A stretch of DNA of 64,000 nt from Spirometra erinaceieuropaei (GCA_902702965.1 CACRXP010000033.1:1895621-1959620); one strand, 5' to 3'. Numbered from the stretch's first letter, positions 32,251 to 46,494 are shown. The notes: generated by a model from the sequence alone, not told the origin. Numbers and translations are program-made.

Positions 32251-35200
32251 AGTTCAAGAAAGATTTATAATACTCCTGGCTAGGGCGGATAAGGTAAACG
32301 GCTATTTTTGAATACCGGAAGACTGGAAGACATTCCCACTTGCAAGTAACTCTTCCAAATATAGTCCGACAAGACGAAATTGAAATTAATTTTTGCAAAG
32401 ACAACCTCGTTAATTATAGCTTTATGGTCTGTTATATAAAATAATTTGTCCAACATGTACTGCACAGACAAGTATTAATATTAATTTCCGCAGACTGATG
32501 GCACCCCGGACTTCTCAAAAGAATACGCTTGGAGACTTAATCTCAAGTTCTGTATTCCTCAAGGAACACTTAAAATAACTAATGAGATAAAAAAATGATG
32601 ACCAGGTGGGTGACAATATGTGGCTCATTTTGCCTCCAATTTCAATTTAAATCAAACGAATCTGACCAACGGTTGTTGTTTTATTTATGTCGTGTGCTAT
32701 AACCCTCGGCCCCTCTTTTCGATTTAATATTCTATTATTTCGAAATTACCATTGGCGTATTTATACGTCGGCTTATTTTCTTTTGAATTCCAATTTTAAC
32801 GTAAATGCCCTCTGAAACTTCCACCTTTTAAACAATAATGAGAAGAAAAGAAATCAAAGACACAGAGTGAAAGAGGGTTTGTTGAAAATCGCAGAAATAT
32901 TCTGAGAAGTATTATAACATAATGTCACATATAATAAAATGCCATTTTAGACTTAGCCTTAGGCTTAACGTTAAGGATGCATAAGACGCTTGGGATGAAA
33001 GGAAAGGACAGGGATTTAGGGTTTACGGTAAGCACACCTGACAGAATATAGATTTAGTACTCGGACAGCAAACACCAGATGATATCTTGGTTTAACGTTG
33101 ACACTTTCGGTACGGCTGCACTCACAGTACAGCGCCACCTAAAGCTAAACTTAACCCTGCGTTCACAGCTCCATCTTTTATGTCGGCCATTATTCCCAAC
33201 GCGGTCACTGACCTTCAGATTTCCTCTCCTCAAGTCTCTACAGAGCCTATTATATTGCTGTCCTTCTTAAGAAGAAGCCCAAGAATGAGCAGATCTTTAG
33301 TATGTTGGCGGTCCTAACAGTCACGCCCCAGTCTTTGCTTCATTCCCTGGATTTAGCTTTAGAATTAAACGCTGTTCCATAGACCAATCAATGGCTCCTG
33401 TGCTTTAAAACACGTGCTTTTTCCAAAAGATTTTCCTGACTTTCTCGTTGACCCCTATCATTATTAAAAAACGTGGCTAGAATTTAAGCTTGATTCGAAA
33501 TTTCGTCGCGTTTTACCTTATACGCTCCCACTGCAATGCGGACACCTACAAGTCAATGAACCACCAGAATAAGATGGTTTTATTGTTTCACTTGGTCGCG
33601 GATAACGAGCTGCAGTCGCCAACAGTGGACACCGTTAAATGTAGTGTCGGTTGCGATCTGGAGGGATTATTTTCTTCTTTCCTTATTTTTTGAAACAAAC
33701 ACCTGGCATTTTGCTCGTTATCCCTACAAATTCGACATCTCCTACCCGTGAAAATTGAGTCGAAAAATTTCTAGAATTATGCTGTAAAGCGGAACAAGCC
33801 ATTATTCCCTTCAAAATAAGATAACGTTTTAAAACAAGTTGGCGACTGACTGGAGCCATCAAACTGCGCTTTCTTGATTTGGGTTTTTTACTCGCGCGAA
33901 AATGAGTAGCAAATGTTGTTAACAGAGCTTTTTGCAAAAACAAATTAAGGGCGTCAATACGTCATCAAACCGGTAAAAAAATAAAAGTTTCGTAAGCATT
34001 TTTTAATTTTACATTAATGGCGATCCATAGAAAAAACGGCGAGACGACCACTGACCTTAGTATATTCTCACACAGGAACAAAAAACGCATTTGGGTAAGT
34101 AGCCTTTACGTATAAAACGCAAGGTCTCGCCATACCCCACCAAGGTGTACCGGAAATAGTTTAAATGATAGGTAACTATTATAATTTATTACGGCGCATT
34201 TCTAAAGTAATTCTTTTGAATAAAAAAGACAACTTTAAGGATTTCGATCAGAACATAGGCTGCATTAAATTCTAGCCCTGAGTCAAGATAGAGAACACAT
34301 CAGATCTCTAAAGAGCTTTAATTCAGGAAATTGATTGTCGTCTTACAAGTCCTCAAGTTATGTAGCTTGCTAAACGCCTTAACTGATATACGTGGTATCA
34401 GACCGTGGTCAGTGAGGGACTCCTTCACTGGCTAGGTTAGTTTCAATTTTGTTAATTCCGATATGCTTTTGGCGACGTTATGAAATTTTGTAGATTTCGT
34501 ATTCCGCTTCTTTAAATCCATCAACGACGTATGCTAATTTATGTCGCAGTTTTACTGCCAATGGACAAAATCATTTTCAATGCGCAAGGTAGACAAAACT
34601 GAACACAATAAAATTCCAACTAAATTCTGACATCTTTTGATTTAAGTATATCTGCAAGGGGCGCATTGACACACGTTCTCACAAATATGTAAACTTGCAG
34701 TCAAAGAACTCAGACAAACTTTTAAATAGGTCGCATTGTGCAATCATAAAAATAAAAAAATTTCTGCGTCAATTTTAATGCATACAATCAAAGTGTAAGG
34801 TTGCCCTTGAGCTATGCCCCTTTACAGGATATATCGATGGGTTTAAAAATGGGCATAATATCTGGTGAGAGAATCTGAGTTTGTGGTTAACGTTTAGTAC
34901 ACAGCCTAGGGTTGCATGTAGGAGCAGCCTTCGTGTTTGATTGTCGCACGTCAGATGTTTTAAGAGATAATGTCAGCATATCTTATTAATTTTCCGACCT
35001 TATATGCAACCAAACAGCGCCTTTATTGAGTTCTCAATTCTGCTATCAACGCCTGTTTTGCTTTTGATTGAACTTTAAGCACCCTACGGTTTATATTATT
35101 GTCTGAAATCGAAATGCCTTGGCCCATTTTCATTCATAAAATAGGCTGCGCGTTTCAAGCAAAATCAAAATTGCGCTAAAACGGAAAAATTAACGTATAT

Positions 35201-38200
35201 TTAATCGCCAACGTTGACTTAAAATGCAGGACTAGTCACTTCAATTATTTAAGTTGGCGTTGTACCAGTAAAACCTTAAAGCTTGCTCTGCGAGTTTCAC
35301 TAGCATGTGCGAATTAGCCTGCAATTAACCGCTTCGGGTAGTACACGTTGCTGAAATATCTATAAAGACTAATTATGCTGCTCTTCAACGCGAACGCCCT
35401 AGATTCACGACGAAAGATTTTTGCACAATGGACGGCATCCATGCGGCGTCTACTTATCTGCATCCAACCGCTGACATAGTTCAAAAATCCAAATAGTATT
35501 TTCTATCCGGCACGGCCTTTCCTGGCTACTTACTATGCCTGTTTCAGTTAAGTTCAAGCTCGCCTTATAATGTAAAAAGGTGGCGGTCTGTACTTTTTTA
35601 CTTTATTCATAACTCATGTATTCATATTAACTACTTAACAACCAAAGCAATTTTCCAATGCATTGAGTTATACATCTTCATCCAAGTTGTTATCGTGCTC
35701 ACAGTCATCGTTTCCATAAGGTTACCTCGGGTTTGCTCTCGAAAGAAAGGTTATCCCGTGTGCAATGTAATGCCCTTCGATTTATAAAATATGCAAATGC
35801 CATGAACGTCACTCACAACTCGCTCAGTGATGTCATACTACCACTGAGAGTAATATCATTTTGAGTAGACATTTTTGTCACATTCAAAAAAGTGCCCTTC
35901 CAAACTTCATGTGAACAACTGACTGTCTTCGATCGCATGACAAGCAACTGATGTTGGCCATACGTATTCCCTGATAACATCCACAGACTGCTAAAGCCGC
36001 GCACCTTCGAATGCAAGAAACCAAAAAAGAATTTTTCCCTTTAAAACTAAATATTTTTATCGATTATTGCCGTTCGTATATTAATTAATAAATAGTTAAT
36101 GCTTATTAAGAGCCGGTCAAGTGTGCAAATGCTAGAATCATACGATAACATTCACAAGTGGGAAAACATAATAGCATAGTCTGTGCTCTTGCACTGAAAA
36201 GCAAAACGTGCATCATAAAACCCATCTAAAACACTTTTTGGTTTAAGGTTTACAACGTGTGATTTATCAGACGGGATTAATTTGGTGATAATATAATATT
36301 TGTCACCACGCAGCACATTTCGAATAGATTTTATTTACCGCAGGACGTCGGTTGGTCAATGAACTTTCGTGTCACGCACATAAGAGCACAACACGGCAAG
36401 AAATGAGTACACATTTGCTGTTGACCTTTCTTACAAGTTTATTATTTCCCTATATATAGAAATTGTTTGTAGAAATTACACATTAAGACACTTCGTCTTA
36501 CTCTCATGTAGCAAAAAATTACGTATTTACAAAATGTTACAGTTGAGGGGATGGTATCTTTTGGATTGGAAAATTTTTTAAGTTCTCAAATAATTTTGAA
36601 ATTTCTTTTGCAGGTTGCAAACTACATGCTGTACACTTTCGATATTAGTGAAACCACTCCTTCCTGTGCTTCGTGTGATAGGTGATAGAGAGGACGCACA
36701 ACAGTCTACAGAAGATATGCACCTAATTATGTGGCGCATGAAAAATACTTCTAAACGTGCAGATACACTGATGTGTGAAAGAGGACTACACAGCTTTAAA
36801 CAGTATCGTAAAAATAAACACTTTAAAAAAGAAAAGGTGGTTTACCTTTAAATTACAATTTATTGAGAAGGCAATTTTCTGTCAAACGAATTGACAAAAA
36901 TATTTATGCTTATTTTTTGCAACATAATAAGAACACTTGGTTGCATCAAAAATCCACGACAAAGCATAGTACGCAAGCAGTTATCGTTGTCGAGTGTGTT
37001 GATCTTAGGCGGCTGTAAAACGTTCACAATAAAATTCGGTCTTCTGGCGCAAGTGAAACAGTTGGGCATTCTGCTGCACGAGGATATATATCCCAACGTC
37101 AATTAAGCGTTTTTTTCTAATGGAACAGTTTAATACTTCATAAGGCATGGCTAATAGAGTAATTAAGGTATCCCTGATTACAAATACACACGACAGTCTG
37201 ATCGTCGACACTGACGCTGTCCAGCATGTGCTCCACAGCAAGGTTCGAAAGACACGGTAACTTGCGCGTGAACTAGTTTTTAGCAACCGTAGACTTGTGC
37301 AGCATCAATTTCACTCTCTCCTGCTTCCAAACATGGACCTGATGCAAAGACGGAGTCAAAAAGACCAGAAGTAGGCGAGGGTGCAGGTGTCCCACGCGGT
37401 CGTACCCGCACCTGGGCGTACCATCACACCCCCAACCACACGCATACACTCCAGCTGCCAATGTTAGGAAGTTTCTACATCTAGGCAATTTAACCAGCAA
37501 AATAATGTTAAACATTTTGTCTCTGTTTATTTCCATCGTTCTTTTTAGTAAACAGCCGTAACAGATTGAGTGTTTAATAGTTAAATTACCGCTAGGTGAA
37601 TATTCGGTGAATTTCGCCTCCACGAACATCTATGAAAACAAGCGAGCAGGATGAGATTTGAGAAAGTGAGCAGCATAAAAATCAGGCTTAACTAAAGGGA
37701 AATGGACTTACAACTTGTAAACTGAATTGCATGGAAATAAAGCCCAACCCAAGTGTACGCTTAATAAATATTTTATATTTCCTTATTGAGTCTTGCTGGG
37801 GATTCTGGCTATTTATTCGCATCTCGGCCCATGTCCCTTTTGATTACCAGTTTTGCAGAAACAGTTAAGGTAAACTCTTATTTAAACATACATCAAAAGG
37901 CTTACAACTGTTTTATAAACGAAGAGACCATCGTCCTGATGGAAGTAAAATTAAGTCATTAACTTATTAAATACTGAAGTCTTGATATAGTCTTAATCAT
38001 ATCAAATGTTTTCATATGTTCGTAAGCGCTGTAAGTTGCGGCCTTTGCAAACTTTCGCAACTACTGATTAGGTTGTCCTTCCTCATTGCAACGGCAAGAG
38101 ATCGAATGCCTTTTTGTCTGCCTGAGACTGTGATAGGCGAATCTGTGAATAACAAGTCTGCTGTCTGCTAAATTAACTAGAGCAGCAACAATCAACGCCT

Positions 38201-38330
38201 TAAGTACGAAAACCACTTCGCACATCTGCACCTTTGGTTCATGCCGCCAGCGTTCTACCGCTAAGTCAAGTCTGTTACTGATCTGACCCTATTCCAACCT
38301 CAACTAATCGACGGCCATGAACATGTGCCA
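32251..38330. other. Longest featureless stretch; one weak exon candidate
   Basis: About 6 kb of AT-rich sequence with no repeat family recognised and no ORF longer than 86 codons. The only entry I keep is the exon candidate at 36614-36851. It may be an intron or intergenic spacer. Confidence 0.4.
36614..36851 (+). CDS. Candidate terminal exon, unrecognised
   Basis: A strong acceptor ('gaaatttcttttgcag') is followed by an open frame of 78 codons ending in TAA. The second half is basic and hydrophilic ('DREDAQQSTEDMHLIMWRMK', 'FKQYRKNKHFKKEK'). Another frame from the same acceptor gives 23 codons ending in 'SCASCDR'. I recognise neither and could not find an upstream exon. Confidence 0.22.
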
Positions 38331-38334
38331 CCCA

Positions 38335-38640
38335 TTGTACGTACCAGTCAGAAAGAACACGATAATACATGGGACTGGCAAGCTGTCTGATGATACTGGG
38401 AAAATAAACGTGAAGCGAGAACACAGGAACGTCGGCTACAACAAGTAAACGTCTTGAGTGGACCTTTTTCCAGCAATATCCAACATTAGACTTTACAAAC
38501 CCTTAGGCTCGACAACGCATCCTCGTGGTCAGAAGTCCAAAACCCTTACCACAGAGTCACGGGCTGACAGTCATATCGGTTGTGACCGGGCACATAAACT
38601 CGCTGGTTCGCTCCCAAATGCTCTGCTTTGGCGTTTGTGT
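38335..38640 (-). mobile_element. tRNA-derived SINE (Arg-type head), copy 4
   Basis: The head on the minus strand at 38504-38566 has A-box 'tgactctgtggtaaggg', 'ttggacttctgacca' at the anticodon and a weakened B-box 'gttgtcgagcc'. The far end (38345-38420, 'cagtcagaaagaacacgata') matches 44555-44625, showing a shared 3' body. Confidence 0.68.
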
Positions 38641-38644
38641 AGGC

Positions 38645-39485
38645 TGCGGCTGAAGAGGCCCTTTGGGTAGCTGCAGCCCTGGTAGTCATCGATCACGCCG
38701 AATACTACTATAATGAGGTCGGTTCGGACAACTTCTACCCTGACGTAAACGAGACATTGGGTGGCGGTACTTATAGATGTTCTTGAACCCTCTCGGTGAA
38801 AGTTCATTTTGACGAGCAGTTATCTAGCTTTATTATAAGTGGGACTGCCTTTTCAGGTAAAGGCTAGGTGCGCTGGGCTTTTGCCGCCCATTTGCTAAGG
38901 TGCAAAACGCCGTGTTGTCGCTGAACGCACCATGAATAGCTGATGTTTTAAGATGATAACAATGCTTTATCGCAAACATTGGCATAATGCCTACTTAATA
39001 GCTTTTAACACGTGGGCGACTTCCATGTATCAGAAAAGAAACCGATTGCAGCAGCAACCAGTCCTTAAGGCAAATTGCGAAATCTTTTTCGGACCCGAAA
39101 ACGAATGATTTAACGTAATTTCCAGGATCTATATCCGGTTGTTCAGATCAGATCAGATTTCTCAAGGGAAAGGTAGGCGAGCGCCTTTGAACTGCCTTTT
39201 GGTAACAATAACGTCATAAAAACAATGTGCATGGCGAGATCAGGGAAAGTTAAGTAAGTGATCACATAAAACAAGCATTGGTTGCGGGTATAAATTTGCC
39301 TGTGAATGCCTTCTATGCCAAAATTACATAACGACCAGTACGCAGTACTGAATGGACCAAGTAATATCGAAGCAAACGTATATGCTTCGGTCAGGAGATA
39401 ACGAAATTCATAAAAGAATACTGCCCAAATATTGGGAGTAGCATGATTTGTAACGTACAACGTTGGGGGGCAGGCGGTACAGGGA
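38645..39485. other. No gene seen
   Basis: A minus-strand ORF of 131 codons (39143-39538) begins inside the LINE terminus at its right edge and is not recognised. Confidence 0.35.
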
Positions 39486-39489
39486 GGAA

Positions 39490-42400
39490 ATTTGTTAGTT
39501 TCTGATGCCGTGGAGGTACATATCCCAGTAATGGTCATGCTTCCTCTTAAATGTGTCCACGGATGAGGACCTGACGACGTCCACAGGCAGGGAATTCCAT
39601 GCCTTTAACACTCTGTGGCTAAAGAAGGGCCCCCTTGCGTCTAGCCCCTGTCACACGTAGTTTCAGAGCTAGCTAGTAATGGTGGCCAGCTCAAAGAAGT
39701 CACCGGATGCGAGGCCGCAGTCCTGAACCCGTAGCATTCGAAACGTTTGAATTAAGTCGTCACATAGTTGTCTGTAATCAAGGCGAAAGAGGTCAAGATC
39801 GATAGATAGAGTTTTATGACCTCTGAAAAGCTTGGTTGTCCGCCGTTGGACTTGTTGAAGGTGGCACGAGCTTTGAAAGACCAGGACCTCCGGGCCTGAA
39901 TGGTAAATTCTAATTGTGGGCGCACAAAAATCCCGGAGACCTTGCGAAAGCACTCTGCCGAATTTCGAAAAGGCCCGCTTGATGAGTTATAAACTGGACA
40001 TTGTGGATTTCGCTGCTTTCAAGCGGTGAAATGATGGCCTTAGTGAAGATGTTATCCACACAACTGGATCCTTCTGAATCTCTACCGCGTGCAGCTGTGT
40101 GTGATTTATATAGTAGGTCTTCCGTTGCGCAGAGCTGGTCTTGAAAATTCTCACAATGTTACATTTGGTAAAATTAAATGAGAGGAGCCAGTGGCCTGAC
40201 TTTTGTTCGAGTCGGTTTAAGTCTGCCTGTAGATTTGCTTCATCGTCCTCGTACAGATGACGGTCCAAAGCATTATATCGTCAACAAACATGGCATTGTT
40301 GCAGTGCAAATCACGGACGCAGTTAGTAATATAGATGTGGAAGAGGATAGGGCCAAAACGGAGCCCTGAGGTACTCCGCTTGTAACCGTTCCCCCTGCCG
40401 ATTGCTGACCACCAAGACGGACAGTCTGAGACCGACCGATCCCAAAGTCTTAAATCCACTTAAAAACTTGCCTCTTACCCCTATGCGGCTAAGCTTGCAT
40501 AGGAGACGTTGGTGTAGCACGCTGTTGAATGCCCTCTTTAAGTCTATATAGGCTACATGCTCCACGTTTCCTTCATTAATCACTCGGGTTCACTGTCCAA
40601 GACAGTAGAGTAGACTGGTCAAACAGGACCTTCCTCTGCGAAACCCATGCTGTGCAAAAAACAGAAAATTATGTTGCTTTAAAAACCGCATCAGTTTGCG
40701 TTTGATAATTCGCTCCATAGCTTTGCAGCATACGGGGATGAGGCTTACCGGTCGGTTGTTGTTTGCAGAAGCGCGACTGCCACTTTTATGTATCGGTGCA
40801 ATTCACGCAGTCTTCCCCTCAGGAGACAGTTCGCCTGCATCAATAAAGGCTTGAAAGAGGAGACACAGAGATTCTGTCAATTATGTGGCTACTCTTTCAA
40901 CAAATTTAGTGGTATTCCGTCGGGACCGGGCGATGTCGCTGCTTTTAGCTCTAGTAGTTCTTGTTGAAGAATAGGTTTTTGTGAGAACCACTGAGTCAAT
41001 TTTCAGGACATCGTCCACATTATAGTGATCACCGGGTACAGCGACTTCCCTCCCAAATAGCGACTGAAAGAACCTGAACAGATGTTCAGCTTTTTTGTCA
41101 TCCTTGTAAAATTCAACGTCATCATCCCTTTTTAACTTAGGAATGGGATCCCTGTTGAGAGTACCTTATTTTATGTAGTTGAAGAAGAGCTTTGGGTTTT
41201 CTCCTGCACAGTTTAAAAGGTTGCCCTCGAAGTCTTGGCGGCTTTGTAAACGAGACCCTTTATCTTATTCGGAAGTTCTTCTTTTCAAACAGAGTGATCG
41301 AGGCCTGGAATGCTCTGCCTGCAGGTGTCGTCATGTCCACCTCCGTCGAGGCTTTTAAGCGCAACTTGGACCAGATTGCCTCCAATCGTCATAATGCCAC
41401 CTGACAGATTGTCTAGCATTTCGTTTGAACAGTTTATTAATGTTGTTATATTACTTCCTGTATTTCAGTAACGTTTGTTGTTTTAATATTGCCCCATGTC
41501 TGTTGAATGTGTGTTGGCATTCAATTCGTCTCCCTCTGAAACTGAGATAGCACCAACTATCCCTAGACAGACTACTGTACAGCACATTTAGTAACGTTAA
41601 TGTTTTTAACTCGTTTATCTGTCTGGCTTACAAAACGTTGCCAATCTGAAGAAATTCTGTAGCCGTTTGATGTTTCCATTTTCAAATTGTTTTTTATTAT
41701 TGTTCGCCTCCTTGTAACAGATAGGGAGTTCAAAGGTTTAACACCTATATTTCACTCAAATAAACTGAACTGAACTGAACTGAGCCATATACCTATTCAT
41801 TGATTCGATTGTCTTATCCCTGAGATAAGATTTACAGAGCTTTTGCTTACACTTTTCTTCAACTTTTAATGCACCCTTTAGCCATGCGGTCTTTCTGGTG
41901 ATTTTCTTTTTCGACATATGGCAGTATCTGATGATAAGATCATTCAGTAGGGCCTTATGTGCTACACAGTTCCTGAGAACACATCTCGTGAATGCTGATT
42001 TCCAGGCTCCAAGACACATGTTGAGACGCATTTAATTGAAGTCATCATGCCATGTGTTGCGTCAAATTATAATGCTTTGATCAGGTACAGAGAAAAGAGA
42101 ATACTCCTACGGTAGAATTACATGGTCTCTTTTTCCGAGAGTAGGTACTCAGTTTACGAAATCAACGCTTTCAGGTACCTTTGTCAATACAATGTCTAAG
42201 CAGTTAGCTACTTGCCCTTCACGTAGTCTGGTTGGAGATTAGACGTGTTGTGTGAGATGCGGTCTTCGCACTGCTTTGAGTAAACGGCGATCGAACTTAA
42301 ATTCTGAGCCTGGGATAGAAATCAGATCCCAGTCAGTATTCGGAACGTTAATATTGCCCAGAATCGTAACATTTGGTCGGATTGAAATCGATTGTAACTC

Positions 42401-42613
42401 CTCTATTAGACTAATGTCTGACTGCGGGCCGTTTCTCTGTGAGCGGTTAACCGTCAGGATCTCAAGAGCTTGTGACCCCGGCGTTTCGATGATGAACCAA
42501 ATTGTTTCAGTTGTGCGCGCGAACTGTCCCCCTTTTTCTGACGCAAAAGGGCCACATTCAACACACGTGAGCACAACCAAACCTTGAAGTCCCAATCTGT
42601 TCGTTCTGAACAA
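39490..42613 (-). pseudogene. Decayed CR1/jockey-like LINE (endonuclease-RT ORF2)
   Basis: Read on the minus strand the order is complete. The endonuclease lies at 42613-42180 ('RPNVTILGNINVPNTDWD', then 'KFDRRLL', 'LTQHV', 'VANCLDIVLTK'). The linker is at 42031-41786 ('RKTAWLKGALKVEEKCKQ'), and 'ENPKLFFNYI' at about 41200. The RT follows: 'LKAATSPGPDGIP' near 40930, 'NRPVSLIPVCCKAMERI' near 40730, 'QHGFRRGRSCLTSLL' near 40630, 'YIDLKRAFNSV' near 40540, 'GPILFHIYI' and 'FVDDIMLW' (catalytic F-x-D-D) near 40290-40370, 'LSFNFTKC', and the C-terminus 'FFSHRVLKAWNSLPVDVV' near 39590. Such elements insert by target-primed reverse transcription. Many frameshifts and stops make it inactive, and a second LINE interrupts it. 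Confidence 0.88.
41213..41783 (+). mobile_element. 5'-truncated LINE 3' end nested in the minus-strand LINE
   Basis: On the plus strand the C-terminus of an RT ORF is open: 'LIRKFFFSNRVIEAWNALPA' then 'SVEAFKRNLD', a stop at 41402, and a 3' UTR of about 350 bp ending in four copies of a TGAAC-type pentamer (41763-41783). It splits the host LINE between 'ESMNRYM' and 'ENPKLFF'. The short 3' repeat tail and 5' truncation are typical of CR1-like insertions. The open frame makes it younger than its host. Confidence 0.85.
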
Positions 42614-42619
42614 GTGAAA

Positions 42620-44550
42620 ACCGGATAAAGCGACCTCGCGATCGTCTACGCTCGAGATGAGCCACGTTTTAGTTATGGATATTACATCAAGTAAGGTTTG
42701 GTTAACGTATATCTTCAGCTTATCTAATTTAGATATTAGACTTTACGTATTGCAAGATAAGCAAGATAAGCTTTTTTGTCTTTGGCAAGCCGGCTATATC
42801 GCCGCCTTTATCCTATGCCTCAGCTGTGACGACATACGCACGGGCCGTGTTCAGCCTGAGATTTGACAGACCAAATTTTTAATTTCACGTCTGCTGTCCA
42901 AAGTTGTCTGTAGTTCACCCTTAATTGCTGCTGAAAATATTTGAGGCCATAGCATGGCCCAAAATGAGGAAGACGTTGTAGTGTGGAATAAGGATTTAAA
43001 AACCTAATTCGAATTTTTTTCTGGTTCAGTGTAATAAAAATTTTCACCAACGATATTGAGGACTTAGTTGCATGAAAATAGTAGCCGCATAATTACGTTT
43101 ATTCTCCTAGACTGAAGCGGATTTGTTTTCAAATACTAAGTTCACTTGGTTGCAGACCTTTTTTTCTATCCAGTATATACGGAACAAACGTCTTTTTTCG
43201 CTTGCTATTGGTATAAACCCCTCTTTCAGTTAATTTAACATCGAGCATTCTTGTTGCTTTAATCAATCCTTTCTAGCTTTTATTTTTACATAGGAGATTG
43301 TCAAAAACCGAGTAAGCCCAATCATTCCCGACGGAAAACTTCTTGCTTAGGGGATGACCTCGTTCGAATTTTTTCCCCAACGATTTCACAAGAGTATTCG
43401 GTTTCGCTGACTTCGTATGATTACAAAATCTTTCCATCTGAAACCGTATGTATTTGTAAATTGGCCACCTCAGTGGATTGACATGAGCGACATCCATAGA
43501 TATGCAAAATATGTGAACATAGATACAGCAAACGACATAAAGCGGATAACTGTTGACATAACAGGTGGCATACATTTTGTTTCGTGAATAACTGCAGAAA
43601 TAAGATCGTAAGAGTATATAAATAATGATCTTTTAAGAATATTGCTTATTCTGCCACACATTTAAGTGACCATTGTGGCAAGTTCGCAAGGAATGTGAAT
43701 TTGCGTATTGTTTAATAGTGTAATTCAATCAGTAGTCACATTAAATATTTCGGAGAGTAGTGATGCAGAATATGTTAAGTCTGGATCAGTTCATTTAGAG
43801 AAAACGCAGGTATTGAACCCTTGAACGCCCTATTTGTTTAAGGAAAGAGAAATATATCAAAAATTTAAATGGAGAAACCATTTACACAAAAATTATCAAA
43901 ACTAGACATAAAAACTGACTATTTCAGGTGTTACAAAGAGCAACACTCCTAAATAAAATCCACGTTAGTCAGTGTATGCATACTTGTGCTATAAAAATCG
44001 TCACGATCTCAGTTAAGTAAGGGAGACAAAGTGATTATCGAGCTTCGCGGGCAATGAATGTTGGACAACAACGAAAGCAAAAAAACAGACGTTACTAAAA
44101 TGTAGGCGATAATATTATGAGACCAAAGACTGATAGAACGGAAAATTAAGAATGTGTCAATCGGTGGCATTTGCGCCTCCAAATATAATTCTCGCATTTT
44201 CCGCTAACAAGAATCTGCTTACGGATATGCTCGTCTTTTTCATAACCTCTGCCGACTCTGGACAGGTAAACCACATATACAAGCGTTGCGCCGGTTGCTT
44301 GCCGACATGGTGGGCATTGGAGCAACGGCGGAAGCGCGCTTTACTGTCACCAAATCCCACGCTTAATGCGTTTGCATACGTTGCTCTGATAATAATCACA
44401 GTAACTACCTTAAATGAGTTCTTCCCACACAGACATCGAAAAGCGAGCTTACAGGCCGCTTGTCAATATTGACAATGTTAAACGATCAACAGATTAAGGT
44501 ATATGCACAGGCGGTGACCTGTGCGCATAGCAGTTTGTTGTGATATTAGA
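42620..44550. other. No gene seen
   Basis: AT-rich, non-coding. The minus-strand ORFs around 43270-43660 and 44009-44399 have no recognisable content. Confidence 0.4.
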
Positions 44551-44554
44551 CGTA

Positions 44555-44990
44555 CTGTCAGTAAGAACACAATAACACATGGACCTGGAAAGACATCAGA
44601 TGATATTAGAAAAATCAATAGGACAGGCAGAATTCAGACTTACTGACGTCATTTGCAACCGTGAATCTTCTGATGTGGACATCCTTGGCCTGGTATTCAT
44701 AACCAGTCAACCATTCTCAACGCCAAGTTTTACAAAATCTGCTAGCGCATCCCCCGATCTAGTGATCAGAAATCCAACGCCCTTATCACCGAGCCACAGA
44801 TTCATTGCCCTGTCGGTTGTGATGAGGCATATGTCTTGGTTAGAGCGTAAGACTTACGGTCACGGCATCGTCCCATGGAGGTCGCAAAGCTATAGTTGGG
44901 TATGATTGGCTGATGGCTGTTAACGGCGTAGATGATCATTCCGGTCTCCGTTGCCCTTTTCTGCAATGTCAATCGGCCTGTATTTCCTGT
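44555..44990 (-). mobile_element. tRNA-derived SINE (Arg-type head), copy 5
   Basis: The head on the minus strand lies at 44746-44812: A-box 'tggctcggtgataaggg' and 'ttggatttctgatca' at the anticodon; the B-box is decayed. The 3' body (44555-44625) matches copy 4. The opposite flank ('attccggtctccgttgccct') resembles the flank of copy 6 at 51085. Confidence 0.66.
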
Positions 44991-44994
44991 TACC

Positions 44995-46490
44995 ATGTAA
45001 GGGGAACTGAAAAAATACCATTGTGCCTCTAGTAATATGTATTCCAGTGCGCCAACGGATTACCTGGCTGGCATGCGTAAACAAACCACGTACTCTGTTT
45101 TCTAAGGGCCAATTAGGCGCCTTCTCACAACAGAGTTGATATTGCGCTACTCTTCGACTTTGACCGAACAAAATTCTAGCTACTCATTTATAGTTACTAA
45201 GAAGGTGCACAAACAAAGGAAATTTAAGTTTGTTTTCTGCAGTGTAGCCATTACGGCTTATCCAGATGAAAAGCCTAGTTGCTAGGTGAAGTCAAGTACA
45301 ATTTAAAACCTTTACTACCCTTCCATAGCGAAAAGGCTGCAAATAAAGCCTTTGTTCTTAGCATTTCCACTAAATATGTTTTCAACGAATTGTAGTCAAA
45401 TTAAAACGCAGTGTGCTGCATGCTTTACTATACAGAAGGGCGCATTTTTGGAGAAGATAGAAATAATGCGGGGGATGAAAAATAGAGTTGAGAAAAGGAG
45501 TGAAAGTTAAAAGGCACTTAGAGCACTTTGTGATAGCGCAACCGCAGTCAAAAGAGTAATGGTTGGTATGTGGACATTGAGTCCGAAATTAGCATCTAGT
45601 CTATGATAAGGGACCATCATTTTTAATTATTTTAATAAACTTATCGCGTTGGATTTACGAAATATAATCATCGTTGAAAAAAGGAATCAAATGTATCTAC
45701 TCACGAGGAGGTAACATAATATTATTAATCCCTATTGTCAATAATTTCTACCAAATGCAGATGACAGTAAATTGCCTTAAATATTGCTCACTGATATTAG
45801 CAAAATGTGCAACCAATCATCAACGTCCACATCCTAGACTCCGATTGTCGTATAGAACTGAATAAAGTTTTGAATATAAATATAAGTCCATTTAAAGTGA
45901 GAGCGAGCACATAAGATCCAGGTCCCGGGTGCAAAATTGGAGGCACGAGCATTCAAACCGAAGGATTGTTATTTTAGTTTTTTGGACACGTAGGGGAGCA
46001 TATCGCCAGGACCTATGCGAATGCTACAACAAGTAAACGGTTTTGTTATCCAAAGTAAGAAAGCGTTGGTGGATGGTGGTCGCAACCGGGCTTGGTTCAC
46101 GATGTCTAACTGACCACTGTCTTAGGATTTGGTCTTTAAGATGTTGCAATACTTTTAGTCATCCTCCAGGCCGCAGTGATGCGTTTTATCTTTTGAAAGT
46201 GCGTTTTAAAACAGCCGTATCTCTATACGATCGGGTAATTGCTATGATAACTGAGGACATATGGTGTGTAAGTAATTATTCCGGCGACCGTGACGTCAGG
46301 CTTACCATTTTGCGAGTAACGGGAACGTCGAACAATGACAACTGTTTGGTATCTTTTTTTCTCCTGCTAATTTAATATCGGAGAAGATTCCGACCAGCCA
46401 GTCCTGTAAGCCTAGTAGCTTCCACTTCCTAATCATAACGAACGTGCTGCTAACGCATCGATCCAAATCTCGAGTCCGTTATCGGTGAGG
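44995..46490. other. No gene seen
   Basis: Non-coding apart from chance ORFs such as 46043-46375. Confidence 0.4.
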
Positions 46491-46494
46491 TGGA

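Noticed and set aside
38385..38415. CTGATGA followed by GAAA in a SINE body
   Set aside because: Stem II is absent, the palindromic stem III is missing, and the related SINE copy at 44595 does not conserve it.
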